The notes under the pieces: generated by a model
The model's input: only the letters and a program-made list of their open reading frames with translations
Told to the model about the DNA's origin: nothing
Databases searched by the model: none
Part shown: in pieces, positions 5,932-14,946 of the stretch
How positions within the stretch are numbered: the first letter of the stretch is position 1
How the letters are laid out: every line of letters begins with the position of its first letter
Source: a bacterium
GTDB lineage: Bacteria > SZUA-79 > Acidulodesulfobacterales > Acidulodesulfobacteraceae
Assembly (NCBI GenBank): GCA_021800745.1
Contig: JAJYYS010000013.1
Span: forward strand, 1-17,947
Reading direction: 5' to 3'
Length of the DNA stretch: 17,947 nt
Translations under genes and position numbers: made by a program

Positions 5932-7347
5932 TTATTTTGAATTTTTACCGCCTACTATTATCGACGGAATTCTGAGCGTGGGCTGAGCATCGGCAACCGG
6001 AACTCCCTGCCCGTCTTTCCCGCATGTACCGATTCCGAACCCTAAATCGTTTCCCACCATATCGATATTTTTTAGTATCTCCGGTCCGTTTCCCATAAGA
6101 GTGGCGCCGCTGACAGCCTCGCATATAACCCCGTTCTTTATAGTATAACCTTCCATAACGTCGAATACGAAATCTCCCGTAACGGTATTTACCTGACCGC
6201 CGCCCATTTTTTTAACAAATATGCCGTTATCCACGCTTTTTATAATATCTTCAGGATTCGATTTTCCGGGAGCAATCATCGTATTTGACATTCTGACTAT
6301 CGGAACATGCTCGTAAGACTGTCTCCTGCCGTTGCCCGTCAGCTCATATCCGTATTTAATATATGACAGCCTGTCCGACATATATTTTCTAAGAACGCCG
6401 TTCTCGACCAACACGTTTCTATCCGAATAAGTCCCTTCGTCGTCAAACCTATAGAAACCGCGTTTACCGATTAAAGAAGAATCGTCTATAACCGTTATTA
6501 AGTTTGACGCCACCGATTCTCCTATTTTATCCGAATATACGCTTAAGCCGTTTCCTGCAATATCCGCCTCTAATCCGTGTCCGATTGCCTCATGTATCAT
6601 AGTGCCGCCTGCTTCGCTGGATAACACGACGGGCATAGTTCCCGAAGGGGCAAACGGGGCTTCAAGCTGGATTAATGCTCTGCTTAAAGCTTTATTTGCT
6701 ATATCTTCCGGCATATTTTTATCGAAAAATTCAAATCCGGTAAATCCTCCTGCTGCTTCATAGCCTACCTCGACCCTTTCTCCGTTTGAAACCACTACAT
6801 GAGCAAGAAATGCCAGATTCTCTCTGAAGTCTTTTATAAAATCCCCTGCGGAATTTATTATTATAACGTCCTGCCTGTAATCCGAATAAGTAATGTTAAC
6901 CTGAACGACTCTTTTGTCGAATTCCCATGAATACTTAACGGCAGGTTCAACCGTCTTTAATTTGTCGTCGATAGAAATATCCGCAATATCCTTTATAATA
7001 TTAAAATCTATTTTCGGCTGTTTTTCGTTAAAATTTAAAGATCTAAATCCGCCGTCTTTTTTATCTTTTTTATTAATATCGCCGGCGGCGGCATCTTTTA
7101 ATTCTTTCGCAATATTTATTAAATTATTTTCTTCAAGGTTATTAGTATAAGCGTAATATGTTTTTTTATTTGAAATAAGCCTTAATCCCGCCCCCTGAAT
7201 CATGCCGTTAATAGCTTTTTCAAGCCTTTTGCCTTCATTGGACAATAAAGTAGAAATCTTGGACTCTATGAAAATATCTATGAAATCTTCATCGCTAAGG
7301 CGGGCGCTGTTAATAATCTTATTAAAATTTATATCGTTTAAATTCAT
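5932..7347 (-). CDS. tldD: TldD zinc metalloprotease subunit
   Basis: This 471-residue protein matches TldD. It has an N-terminal domain with the family's SDEDFIDIFIESK start, the metal-binding HEAIGH at residues 252-257 inside MIHEAIGHGLEAD, and a late cysteine (C442) in GTCGKDGQG that would be the third zinc ligand. It ends in the QPTLRIPSIIVGG segment typical of the family. TldD pairs with TldE/PmbA to form a protease that degrades unfolded peptides, and it matures microcin B17 and activates gyrase-targeting CcdA turnover in E. coli. The partner gene tldE is not in this window. The ATG at 7347 has an AGAGG ribosome binding site six to seven bases away. It is the first gene of a probable operon with the penicillin-binding protein and the small protein. 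Confidence 0.94.
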   Translation of the reverse strand: MNLNDINFNKIINSARLSDEDFIDIFIESKISTLLSNEGKRLEKAINGMIQGAGLRLISNKKTYYAYTNNLEENNLINIAKELKDAAAGDINKKDKKDGGFRSLNFNEKQPKIDFNIIKDIADISIDDKLKTVEPAVKYSWEFDKRVVQVNITYSDYRQDVIIINSAGDFIKDFRENLAFLAHVVVSNGERVEVGYEAAGGFTGFEFFDKNMPEDIANKALSRALIQLEAPFAPSGTMPVVLSSEAGGTMIHEAIGHGLEADIAGNGLSVYSDKIGESVASNLITVIDDSSLIGKRGFYRFDDEGTYSDRNVLVENGVLRKYMSDRLSYIKYGYELTGNGRRQSYEHVPIVRMSNTMIAPGKSNPEDIIKSVDNGIFVKKMGGGQVNTVTGDFVFDVMEGYTIKNGVICEAVSGATLMGNGPEILKNIDMVGNDLGFGIGTCGKDGQGVPVADAQPTLRIPSIIVGGKNSK

Positions 7348-7357
7348 TTTGAACCTC

Positions 7358-7391
7358 TTTGATATTATATACCGGTTAATATAATATCAAA
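7358..7391 (-). promoter_or_regulatory. 13-base inverted repeat overlapping the tldD promoter
   Basis: Bases 7358-7370 and 7379-7391 are exact reverse complements around an 8-base centre, ACCGGTTA. The repeat holds promoter-like hexamers on the minus strand: TTGATA (7390-7385) and, 17 bases on, TAATAT (7367-7362), with TATAAT overlapping at 7369-7364. Initiation would fall about ten bases upstream of the tldD ATG. The symmetry over a promoter suggests a repressor operator, or simply an AT-rich palindromic promoter. Confidence 0.6.
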
Positions 7392-7436
7392 AACTGCGCT
7401 TTCAGACAAGACTGAATGTTATAAAATCTTATAAAA

Positions 7437-7465
7437 TTGACTTTTATGCCGTTTTTTCTTAAAAT
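7437..7465 (+). promoter_or_regulatory. Sigma70-type promoter for a leaderless alr transcript
   Basis: TTGACT (7437-7442) and TAAAAT (7460-7465) are separated by exactly 17 bases. Each hexamer matches consensus at five of six positions. Initiation six to eight bases after the -10 would fall at or within one or two bases of the ATG at 7473, giving an mRNA with no leader. This also explains the missing Shine-Dalgarno. Confidence 0.6.
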
Positions 7466-7472
7466 AAACCGT

Positions 7473-8618
7473 ATGAAGGATACCTCGCTTTACATAAATC
7501 TTGAAAACCTTAAAAATAACATAAACTTTATAAAACTGCTTAAATCCGCAAAAAACAAAACAATTATAGCAATTGTTAAATCGGATGCTTACGGACACGG
7601 ACTTGTTCCTACAGCCGAAACGCTCTTTAACGCCGGAATAAATTTTTTCGGAATTATAGGCATCGACGAGGCTAACGGTATCCTTAAAAAGATCCCTGAG
7701 GCTAAACTGCTTATGCTTAAAGGAGTTCATCTCGAAGATTTGAAAGAAGCGGCTGAATTAAATTTAAGAATAGGGGTTTTCAGCCTCGATTATCTAAAAA
7801 TGCTTCTGGATAGGGCAAAATCCGCCAAGCTTAATAAACCCCTAAATGTTCACATAAAATTAGATTCGGGAATGAGCAGGCTCGGCTTGAATGAAGAAGA
7901 GATAAAATCCGCCGCAGGCATCATTAACGAAAATAAAAAATATTTTAACGCAGAAGGTTTATTCAGCCATTTATCTTCGGGAGGAAGCGACTTAGATTAC
8001 ACAAATTTTCAGATAGCCAATTTTAAAAAAACGGTTTCTCTTTTAAATAAAAACGGCATTAAGCCTTTCTATTCGCACATAAGCGCCAGTTCGGCGCTTT
8101 TTAACGACAAAATAGGCGAAGATTATTCAAACGCCGTTAGGCCCGGAATTTCACTTTACGGATTTAATCCGAATGAGGACCCTAATGAAGACATGATTGC
8201 CGCAAACGGCAATACTGGACTTAAACCGCTTATGTCTTTAAAATCCAGTGTTTTACAAATTAAGAAAGTTAAAAAGGGCGGATTCGTTTCCTACAATAAT
8301 ACGTTTAAAGCGCCTATAGATATGACTATTGCCGTTATTTCCGCAGGCTACGACAACGGCATACCGAGACTTATGTCTAATAAGGGCAGGGTTTTAATAA
8401 ACGGTAAATTTGCCCCTATAAAAGGCATAGCCACTATGAATCTGATTATGGCGGATATAACGAAAATAAAAGGGGTGAAGGCGGGCGACGAGGTAATAAT
8501 AGCCGGGAAAAGCGGCTCTAACGAAATTACTATTCAAGAAATTGCTTCGATAGCGCAAACAATTCCTTATGAAATATGTCTGAATTTTGGAAAGTCGAAT
8601 AAAAGAATTTATATTTAA
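7473..8618 (+). CDS. alr: Alanine racemase
   Basis: Alr converts L-alanine to D-alanine for peptidoglycan, using PLP. From the ATG at 7473 the protein is 381 residues. It begins MKDTSLYINLENLKNNI as family members do, and carries the PLP-lysine motif VKSDAYGHG with K36. The HLSSGG and RPGISLYG segments follow. The second-base tyrosine lies in VSYNNTF (Y274), and GYDNGIPR and IATMNLIMADIT come after it. The frame stays open upstream to a TTG at 7437, but that would add a hydrophobic non-family extension and place the start inside the promoter. I therefore chose 7473. No ribosome binding site precedes either start. alr is divergent from tldD and converges on nfu across a strong hairpin. Confidence 0.93.
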   Translation: MKDTSLYINLENLKNNINFIKLLKSAKNKTIIAIVKSDAYGHGLVPTAETLFNAGINFFGIIGIDEANGILKKIPEAKLLMLKGVHLEDLKEAAELNLRIGVFSLDYLKMLLDRAKSAKLNKPLNVHIKLDSGMSRLGLNEEEIKSAAGIINENKKYFNAEGLFSHLSSGGSDLDYTNFQIANFKKTVSLLNKNGIKPFYSHISASSALFNDKIGEDYSNAVRPGISLYGFNPNEDPNEDMIAANGNTGLKPLMSLKSSVLQIKKVKKGGFVSYNNTFKAPIDMTIAVISAGYDNGIPRLMSNKGRVLINGKFAPIKGIATMNLIMADITKIKGVKAGDEVIIAGKSGSNEITIQEIASIAQTIPYEICLNFGKSNKRIYI

Positions 8619-8656
8619 ATATTAAAATGCCCGCTAAAAAGCGGGCATTTTAATAT
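8619..8656. terminator. Strong hairpin terminator between alr and nfu, probably bidirectional
   Basis: A 16-base perfect stem (8619-8634 with 8641-8656) has a 6-base TAAAAA loop and a GC-rich core ATGCCCGC/GCGGGCAT. Its AT ends supply T-tracts on both strands. It starts directly after the alr stop and 32 bases beyond the nfu stop, as expected for a terminator shared by convergent genes. Confidence 0.88.
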
Positions 8657-8688
8657 ATTTTATTTTCGTCGAATATTGAATTAAACTG

Positions 8689-8922
8689 CTATTGAACCGC
8701 GTTGACTTCTTTGACTCCCGGGATACGTTCTTTAAGCAGGCGCTCTATGCCCCCTTTAAGGGTCATTATAGAACCCATACAGTGGGCGCATGCCCCTTTA
8801 AGCCTGACGTCAACCGTGCCGTCGTCGTGTATATTTACCAGTTCGACGTCTCCGCCGTCATACTGCAATGAAGGTCTGATTTCATCGATAACTTTTGATA
8901 CTTCTGCTTTATCTAACGCCAT
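8689..8922 (-). CDS. Nfu-type Fe-S cluster scaffold (NifU C-terminal domain)
   Basis: This 77-residue protein consists of a single NifU C-terminal/Nfu domain. It reads VIDEIRPSLQYDGGDVELVN, then GACAHCMGSIMTLKGGIE with the paired cysteines C45 and C48, and it ends VKEVNAVQ. Stand-alone Nfu proteins bind a 4Fe-4S cluster at a dimer interface through the C-x-x-C motif and hand it to apo-enzymes. Possible local clients include the radical SAM protein encoded upstream, although that is only inference. The ATG is preceded by an ideal AGGAGG. An exact-consensus promoter lies 60 to 90 bases upstream, inside the end of greA, so the gene can be expressed apart from the pyr cluster. Confidence 0.93.
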   Translation of the reverse strand: MALDKAEVSKVIDEIRPSLQYDGGDVELVNIHDDGTVDVRLKGACAHCMGSIMTLKGGIERLLKERIPGVKEVNAVQ

Positions 8923-8982
8923 AAATCCTCCTGTTTTCTATAAATTAAATCGTATGTATAAATAAATATACTGTGTGTTTAT

Positions 8983-9011
8983 ATTATAACCTTAAACATA
9001 TTTAATGTCAA
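8983..9011 (-). promoter_or_regulatory. Exact-consensus sigma70 promoter for nfu, inside the end of greA
   Basis: On the minus strand TTGACA (9011-9006), a 17-base spacer and TATAAT (8988-8983) match the E. coli consensus at all twelve positions. The -35 lies within the last codons of greA, and the -10 lies just past its stop. Initiation near 8976 would give a leader of about 54 bases to the nfu ATG. Confidence 0.75.
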
Positions 9012-9477
9012 TAATCTCGAACTCTTTAACGCCGTTAGGAACGTTTATTTTTGCCTCGTCTCCGATGCATTTTCCTATAAGGGCCTTGGCTATAGGAGAA
9101 CTTATGGAAATTTTTCCTTCTTTAACATCGGATTCCGTATCTCCGACTATTTTATACGAAACTTCCTTATCGGAATTTAAATCCAATAGTTTTACGGTTG
9201 CGCCGAATACGACCTTTTCTTCGCAAATTTTAGATACGTCTATAACTTGGGCGCGCGCCATTCTGTCTTCAAGCTCCATAATTTTGCCGGTTAAGAAACT
9301 CTGTTTTTCTTTTGCGGAATGATATTCCGCATTTTCGGATAAATCTCCGTGAGCTATCGCTTCCTCGATGGCTTTAATATTTGCCGGTCTTTCTACGGAT
9401 TTCAACCGCTTTAATTCTTTAAGTAAATTATCGTGTCCTTCTTTCGTAATATAAAAAGCTTTTTCGTTTGCCGCCAA
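8992..9477 (-). CDS. greA: Transcription elongation factor GreA
   Basis: GreA binds the secondary channel of RNA polymerase and stimulates cleavage of backtracked transcripts. The protein has the N-terminal coiled coil with its conserved tip HGDLSENAEYHSAKE. A C-terminal FKBP-like domain follows, with VVFGATVKLLD, ISISSPIAKALIGKCIGDEAKI and a final IDIKYV. An upstream GTG at 9486 overlaps the GGAGG ribosome binding site (9490-9486) itself. TTG at 9477 sits eight bases downstream of that site and gives 161 residues, close to the usual 158, so I chose TTG. The gene follows carB after 68 bases. TATAAT-like boxes there may add a local promoter, but -35 matches are poor. Its 3' end hosts the nfu promoter. 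Confidence 0.93.
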   Translation of the reverse strand: MAANEKAFYITKEGHDNLLKELKRLKSVERPANIKAIEEAIAHGDLSENAEYHSAKEKQSFLTGKIMELEDRMARAQVIDVSKICEEKVVFGATVKLLDLNSDKEVSYKIVGDTESDVKEGKISISSPIAKALIGKCIGDEAKINVPNGVKEFEIIDIKYV

Positions 9478-9485
9478 TGCAACCA

Positions 9486-9490
9486 CCTCC
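9486..9490 (-). promoter_or_regulatory. Ribosome binding site that decides the greA start
   Basis: GGAGG on the minus strand overlaps the upstream GTG at 9486-9484, making that codon unusable as a start with this site. It lies eight bases before TTG at 9477-9475. Confidence 0.7.
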
Positions 9491-9545
9491 GAATAAATAT
9501 TAAACTAAATAATCCTTTAATATTATTTTATTATTATACTAATTA

Positions 9546-12500
9546 TTATATGCCTTTGTAATAATCCTGCAAGGCGTTTACGGACAAATTATTTTCTTTA
9601 AGCGCCTTAATTGCCATACATGCGGCGGTTGCGCCCCTCATAGTAGTATAATACGGAAGAGAAAACTCTATGGCGCTTCTCCTGATTACATATGAATCCT
9701 CGAGAGATTTTTTACCCCTCGGAGTATTGAAAATCATAGAAATTTCTTTGTTCTTAAGGGCGTCTATTATATGCGGCCGGCCTTCTTTCACTTTATTTAT
9801 TCTTTGATTTTTAATACCGACTCCGTCCAGATATTCGGAGGTTCCTTTAGTGGCAAGTATATTTAAACCCGATTTCATTAATGATTCGCCGAGTTCTTTT
9901 AAATATTTTTTATCTTCGTCTTTAACGCTTATAAGAACGTTTCCTGATAAAGGCAGGTTCTGTCCGGCGGCAATCTGCGATTTGGCATAAGCCATTCCAA
10001 AGCTTGCGTCTATTCCCATAACTTCCCCCGTTGACCTCATTTCCGGACCGAGCATAGGATCGACGTTTGAAAATTTAGAAAACGGAAATACCGCTTCCTT
10101 AACGCAATAATAGTTAATATTAAAAGACCGCCCCAGTCCAAAATTTTTAATTTTTTCCCCAAGAAGAATCTTGGTCGCTAATTTTGCGACGGGCACTCCC
10201 GTGGCTTTTCCTATAAAGGGAACCGTCCTCGACGCCCTCGGATTAACCTCTATTATGTATATTTCGTTATTTTTTACGGCATACTGAATATTTACAAGTC
10301 CTTTAACGTGAAATTCCCTGCATATTATTTCCGTAATATCTTTTATCTTTTCCACGGCATTTGCGTCTAGAGAAAATGCCGGCAGAGAGCAGGCGCTGTC
10401 CCCTGAATGCACTCCCGCTTCCTCTATATGCTCCATTATTCCGGCAATATAAACAGATTCGGTATCGCTTAAAGCATCTACGTCAACCTCTATAGCATCT
10501 TCCAGAAATTTATCTATCAATATAGGAAATGAAACATCCTGCTGAAATATCTTTTTAATATATTCCGTCAGGCCGCTTTCGTTATATATTATTTCCATAG
10601 CCCTTCCGCCGAGAACGTAAGAAGGCCTTAATAAAACCGGAAACCCGATGGCTTTTGCCTTTTCGTATATCTCTTCGCCGTTAAACGCCATAGCGCTTTC
10701 AGGCTGTTTGAGATTTAATTTATTTATTATATTTTTAAACTTTTCCCTGTCTTCGGCTATATCTATATATTTAAAAGGAGTGCCGAGTATTTTAATGCCT
10801 TTTGAGTCAAATTTTTTGGCTAACTTCAAAGGCGTTTGTCCGCCGAACTGCAGTATGACCGGAGGGTTATTCTCCGCCTCGCAGATTGCCGCCGTATCCT
10901 CGAAAGTCAAAGGTTCGAAATAGAGCCGCGATGAAGTATCATAATCGGTGGAAACTGTTTCCGGATTACAGTTCAACATAATAGACGAGTAATTATTTTC
11001 TTTTAAAGCAAATGAACAATGAACGCAGCAATAATCAAACTCTATGCCCTGTCCTATTCTGTTGGGACCGCTTCCCAATATTATAACTTTTTCGTTTTCA
11101 AGCGGCTGAATTTCGTTAAATTTATCATAAGACGAATACATATAAGGAGTGGCTGCCTCAAATTCCGCCGCACACGTATCGACTTTTTTAAATACTCTTG
11201 TTATATTATTTGTCCTGCATACCTCGTCTATAATTTTTTCCGTTTTTTCTATTAAAGCAATAGCTTCTTCGTCTTTTTTTAAATATTCCTCCGGCGAAAT
11301 ATGACCGCCGTCGCCCTTTTTTGCAACTAATTTTGCGATTATTCTGTTTGAAAAACCTATTTCTTTAGATTCTCTGATAAGTTCTATATCTTGTAACGCG
11401 TTGCCGGCGAGAAACAGTTTTTTCTCCTGCTCGACGATCAGTTTAATCTGATTGAGAAACCACTTATCGACTTTAGAAAATTCGTTTATTTCTTCAACGG
11501 TAAAGTTTATCCTTAACGCATCGGTTATTAAGAACAATCTTCTGAAATCGTTGTTTTTTATTAAAGATTTTATTTCTTCTTTAATAATTTCGGCATCCTG
11601 TTTTTTTTCCGCTGCGCCGTAAGATAAATCAAGGCCGTAAAGCGATTCTATCCCGTAATATCCGTTTTCTAAAGATCTGGCGGCTTTTTGAATCGATTCG
11701 CAGAACGTCCTGCCTATAGCCATTACTTCGCCGACCGACTTCATATGCGTCGTAAGAGTGCTGTCTGTCTGCGGAAATTTCTCAAACGTAAAACGCGGTA
11801 TTTTCGTTACTACGTAATCTATGGACGGCTCAAAACATGCGAGCGTTTTTTTCGTAATATCGTTTGTAATTTCATCTAAAGTATATCCCACGGCAAGCTT
11901 AGCGGCAATTTTTGCTATGGCAAAACCGGTCGCCTTGGATGCAAGGCTGGAGCTTCTCGAAACTCTCGGATTCATCTCTATAACGTAAACATCGTCGGAA
12001 TCGGGATTTAGGGCAAACTGAATATTGGACCCCCCGGTTTCTACGCCTATCTCAGCCATTATTTTTATCGAATAGTCCCTGAGTTTTTGTAAATCCCCGT
12101 CGTTTAAAGTCTGTACGGGCGCAACGGTGATGGAGTCGCCCGTGTGAATTCCCATAGGGTCGAGATTTTCTATCGAACAGATTATAATCGTATTTTTATC
12201 TTTATCGGTCATTACTTCGAGTTCTACCTCTTTGAATCCGATTGCGGACTTTTCGATTAATATTTCGCTTATAGGACTTAAATTTATTCCGTTTGAAGCA
12301 ATATCGCCGAATTCATATATATTATAGGCTATGCCGCCGCCGCTTCCTCCAAGGGTAAAAGAAGGTCTTATGATTACCGGAAAACCGATGCTTTTTTGCA
12401 CCTCGTACGCCTCTTCCATATTTTTGGCAAAACCGCCCTGCAAAACCGGAACTCCTATCTTTTCCATACTTTTCTTGAAATATTCCCTGTCTTCCGCTTT

Positions 12501-12872
12501 TTTAATAGCGTCTATATTTGCTCCAAGAATATTCAAGCCGTATTTTTGTATAATTCCGGAGTCAAAGAGTTCTAATGTAATATTAAGGGCCGTCTGCCCG
12601 CCAAGCGTCGGCAGTATGCTGTCCGGCCTTTCCTTTTCGATAATCTTGGCGACAAAATCCTTAGTCAGCGGTTCAATATATGTTTTATAGGCATAATCGG
12701 GGTCGGTCATAATAGTGGCGGGATTGGAATTTACGAGAATAACCTCGTATCCCTCTTCGGATAATGCTTTCGCTCCCTGCGTCCCGGAATAATCAAATTC
12801 CGCGGCCTGCCCTATAATTATCGGTCCGGAGCCTATTATTAAAATTCTTTTAATGTCCGTTCTTTTAGGCAT
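9546..12872 (-). CDS. carB: Carbamoyl-phosphate synthase large subunit
   Basis: CarB uses ammonia delivered by CarA, bicarbonate and two ATP to make carbamoyl phosphate. The 1108 residues cover the whole protein. It has two homologous ATP-grasp halves, the first starting [21 protein letters not shown] (about 10-30) with [18 protein letters not shown]. The second starts [19 protein letters not shown] with [19 protein letters not shown]. Between them is the oligomerisation domain, and the C-terminal MGS-like allosteric domain ends with [22 protein letters not shown] and [18 protein letters not shown]. It is somewhat longer than the E. coli protein (1073), with no sign of a frameshift. It starts 16 bases after a radical SAM gene that separates it from carA. 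An AAGGTGA lies about 12 bases before the ATG, a long spacing. Confidence 0.97.
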   Translation of the reverse strand: MPKRTDIKRILIIGSGPIIIGQAAEFDYSGTQGAKALSEEGYEVILVNSNPATIMTDPDYAYKTYIEPLTKDFVAKIIEKERPDSILPTLGGQTALNITLELFDSGIIQKYGLNILGANIDAIKKAEDREYFKKSMEKIGVPVLQGGFAKNMEEAYEVQKSIGFPVIIRPSFTLGGSGGGIAYNIYEFGDIASNGINLSPISEILIEKSAIGFKEVELEVMTDKDKNTIIICSIENLDPMGIHTGDSITVAPVQTLNDGDLQKLRDYSIKIMAEIGVETGGSNIQFALNPDSDDVYVIEMNPRVSRSSSLASKATGFAIAKIAAKLAVGYTLDEITNDITKKTLACFEPSIDYVVTKIPRFTFEKFPQTDSTLTTHMKSVGEVMAIGRTFCESIQKAARSLENGYYGIESLYGLDLSYGAAEKKQDAEIIKEEIKSLIKNNDFRRLFLITDALRINFTVEEINEFSKVDKWFLNQIKLIVEQEKKLFLAGNALQDIELIRESKEIGFSNRIIAKLVAKKGDGGHISPEEYLKKDEEAIALIEKTEKIIDEVCRTNNITRVFKKVDTCAAEFEAATPYMYSSYDKFNEIQPLENEKVIILGSGPNRIGQGIEFDYCCVHCSFALKENNYSSIMLNCNPETVSTDYDTSSRLYFEPLTFEDTAAICEAENNPPVILQFGGQTPLKLAKKFDSKGIKILGTPFKYIDIAEDREKFKNIINKLNLKQPESAMAFNGEEIYEKAKAIGFPVLLRPSYVLGGRAMEIIYNESGLTEYIKKIFQQDVSFPILIDKFLEDAIEVDVDALSDTESVYIAGIMEHIEEAGVHSGDSACSLPAFSLDANAVEKIKDITEIICREFHVKGLVNIQYAVKNNEIYIIEVNPRASRTVPFIGKATGVPVAKLATKILLGEKIKNFGLGRSFNINYYCVKEAVFPFSKFSNVDPMLGPEMRSTGEVMGIDASFGMAYAKSQIAAGQNLPLSGNVLISVKDEDKKYLKELGESLMKSGLNILATKGTSEYLDGVGIKNQRINKVKEGRPHIIDALKNKEISMIFNTPRGKKSLEDSYVIRRSAIEFSLPYYTTMRGATAACMAIKALKENNLSVNALQDYYKGI

Positions 12873-12888
12873 ATTTTATTTTTTCACC

Positions 12889-13833
12889 TTAATCATTCTG
12901 AAAAAATCCAGTTAAATTTTTATCGATTAATTCTTTAATTGCGGCAGAATACTCTCTTTCCGTAATTTTTCTATTTAATCTGCCGTCATATTCCGCCTTA
13001 TAAGCTGGAAAATACTGGCTCATAAGACTTACGGGAACATCCCCGCCGAGTTCTTCCGCAATAAATTTAAAAGAATCCGCATATCCGCTTATACCTTCAG
13101 GCAGTACAAGATGCCTTATTAAAAGACCGGAAACGGCAATTCCGTACTTACTGACTCTCAATTCTTTTACCTGCCCGCACACAATCTTTAACGCTTTTCT
13201 GTTAATTTCGACATAGTCGGCGATACCGGAATAGCTGAGAGCATTTTTATTGTCCGAATATTTTATATCCGGCAGGTATATATCTATAATTCCGTTTAGC
13301 AGATTTAACAGCTTTGCGTCTTCATATCCTGAGCTATTATAAACGATAGGAATTTTTAACCCCATCTTTTTAGCCAGAAATATCGACTCGGCTACAAAAG
13401 GCATATAATGCGCAGGCGTAACAAGATTAATATTGACCGCCCCTTTTTCCTGCAGCTTAATCATGCCGTCCGCAAGTTCCGCCGTATCGTAAAAATTTCC
13501 CGCGCAATACCTGCTAATCGGATAATTCTGGCAAAATTTGCATTTCAAAGAACAGCCGCTAAAAAAAACGGTTCCGGAACCCGTTTTCCCCGATATAGGC
13601 GGTTCTTCGCCGAAATGCAGGTTTATACTCGCTATCTTTAATTTATCGGCCGCTCCACACAGGCCTTTTTCGCCCTTAAACCTTTTTGCCCCGCAATGCC
13701 TTGGACATAATTCGCAGTTTTCCATTAAGCCGTAAAGAGCGTCTATCTTTGAAATAAAATCGCTGTTAGAAACGGTCAGATACGACGAAACGCAATTAGC
13801 GGTATTTATAATTCTCTTTTGCCGCTTAAACAT
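12889..13833 (-). CDS. Radical SAM Fe-S protein, COG1313/PflX-like
   Basis: This 314-residue protein has the radical SAM motif C-x3-C-x2-C in GCSLKCKFC (C94, C98, C101), which holds a 4Fe-4S cluster for AdoMet cleavage. Before it lies a second cysteine set, CELCPRHC with a later C (C40, C43, C47, C59). That N-terminal set followed by a PFL-activase-like barrel is the pattern of COG1313 (PflX) proteins. Their substrate is generally unknown, though they are often annotated as pyruvate formate-lyase activating enzyme-like. Later segments PAHYMPFVAESI, YNSSGYE and LPDIKY fit that family. The ATG lies inside carA, overlapping its end by 28 bases, and carB starts 16 bases after the stop, so it is expressed with the car genes. 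No formate lyase is present here. A glycyl-radical target is not implied. Confidence 0.85.
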   Translation of the reverse strand: MFKRQKRIINTANCVSSYLTVSNSDFISKIDALYGLMENCELCPRHCGAKRFKGEKGLCGAADKLKIASINLHFGEEPPISGKTGSGTVFFSGCSLKCKFCQNYPISRYCAGNFYDTAELADGMIKLQEKGAVNINLVTPAHYMPFVAESIFLAKKMGLKIPIVYNSSGYEDAKLLNLLNGIIDIYLPDIKYSDNKNALSYSGIADYVEINRKALKIVCGQVKELRVSKYGIAVSGLLIRHLVLPEGISGYADSFKFIAEELGGDVPVSLMSQYFPAYKAEYDGRLNRKITEREYSAAIKELIDKNLTGFFQND

Positions 13834-14924
13834 AATTCTTTAAATTCCGAAAAAAGATACCTTGAATCTCTTGGTCCCGGCGAGCTTTCCGGATGATATT
13901 GGACCGAAAACGCCTTCAGCCTCTCATTTTTAACGCCTTCCACGGTATTATCGTTCAAATTTATATGGGTCAGTTTTGTATCGTTTGAATAATTTACGCC
14001 GCCGTTAAGCAAATTAACGCAAAAACCGTGATTTTGAGAAGTGATTTCTACTTTTCCGGTTTTAATATTCTTAACCGGCTGATTTATTCCGTGATGTCCA
14101 AATTTCAGCTTATATGTATCGAAACCGAGAGCCAACGACAGCAATTGATGTCCCAGACAGATGCCGAAAACGGGCTTTTCGCCGAGAAGGCTTTTTAATG
14201 TTTCCACTTCTTCAACCATTGTTTTAGGGTCTCCGGGGCCGTTTGACAAAAGAATGCCGTCGGGTTCGGTAGCCAATATCTCTTGTTTCGAAAAATTATG
14301 CGGGACCACGGCAACATCGGCTTTAATATCGTTTAGGCATCTAAGCGTATTAAATTTAACTCCGTAATCTATAACAGTTACTCTAAAATCCGGAAAATCG
14401 ACATTCTTTTCGTAAACGTTTTTAGTCGAAACGTTAGAAACGAGATTTAATCCTTCCATTTTCGGCAATGCATCCAATCTGTTTTTAATATGTCCGATTC
14501 CGGCTTCTTTTGGAGCGATATAGGCGTTAGACTGTCCGCCGTCCCTCAATATAATCGTTATATGCCTTGTATCTATACCCGATATAACCGGATAACCGTA
14601 AGAATTAATAAATTCCGCTAAACTTTTTGAGGCGGCGTAATGGGAAAAATTTTGAACGTAATTTTTTGTTACCAATCCTGAAATCCATACTTTTTCTGAT
14701 TCAAAATCCGTATCGTTTATGCCGTAATTGCCAATCATAGGATAAGTCATAATAACAACCTGTCCGTTATATGAAGGATCGGTAATAAGCTCCTGATAGC
14801 CGTTCATAGCGGTATTAAAAATCGCTTCTCCTCCGGATTCTATTATTTTGCCTTCATAAAATCCCTCATAATAAATTCCGCCCTCAAACATTAATATCGC
14901 TTTTTCTTTTTTAGAACCGGTCAT
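13806..14924 (-). CDS. carA: Carbamoyl-phosphate synthase small (glutamine amidotransferase) subunit
   Basis: CarA hydrolyses glutamine and channels ammonia to CarB. The 372 residues contain the N-terminal CPSase domain (GYQELITDPSYNGQ, GIDTRHIT) and the class I amidotransferase domain. The latter has LLSNGPGDP, the nucleophile C256 in FGICLGHQ, and H344/E346 in QYHPESSPGP. Length is normal. The gene starts 22 bases after pyrC with no clear Shine-Dalgarno, which suggests translation by coupling. Its last 28 bases overlap the radical SAM gene in another frame. Confidence 0.96.
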   Translation of the reverse strand: MTGSKKEKAILMFEGGIYYEGFYEGKIIESGGEAIFNTAMNGYQELITDPSYNGQVVIMTYPMIGNYGINDTDFESEKVWISGLVTKNYVQNFSHYAASKSLAEFINSYGYPVISGIDTRHITIILRDGGQSNAYIAPKEAGIGHIKNRLDALPKMEGLNLVSNVSTKNVYEKNVDFPDFRVTVIDYGVKFNTLRCLNDIKADVAVVPHNFSKQEILATEPDGILLSNGPGDPKTMVEEVETLKSLLGEKPVFGICLGHQLLSLALGFDTYKLKFGHHGINQPVKNIKTGKVEITSQNHGFCVNLLNGGVNYSNDTKLTHINLNDNTVEGVKNERLKAFSVQYHPESSPGPRDSRYLFSEFKELCLSGKREL

Positions 14925-14946
14925 TTTATATATTTATTTTATAAAT

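Noticed and set aside
7437..7472. N-terminal extension of Alr from TTG at 7437 or ATG at 7446
   Set aside because: The added residues are not family-like and both starts lie inside the promoter. Neither has a Shine-Dalgarno.
7419..7730. 103-residue minus-strand frame antisense to the alr start
   Set aside because: It overlaps the alr promoter and the conserved PLP-lysine region in antisense. Its composition is not protein-like.
9484..9486. GTG start for greA giving 164 residues
   Set aside because: The codon overlaps the GGAGG ribosome binding site. TTG at 9477 has correct spacing and gives a normal family length.
9478..9545. Tandem TATAAT boxes as a dedicated greA promoter
   Set aside because: Two -10-like boxes exist, but the best -35 hexamers match only three of six positions, and the gap is almost all A and T, so chance is likely.
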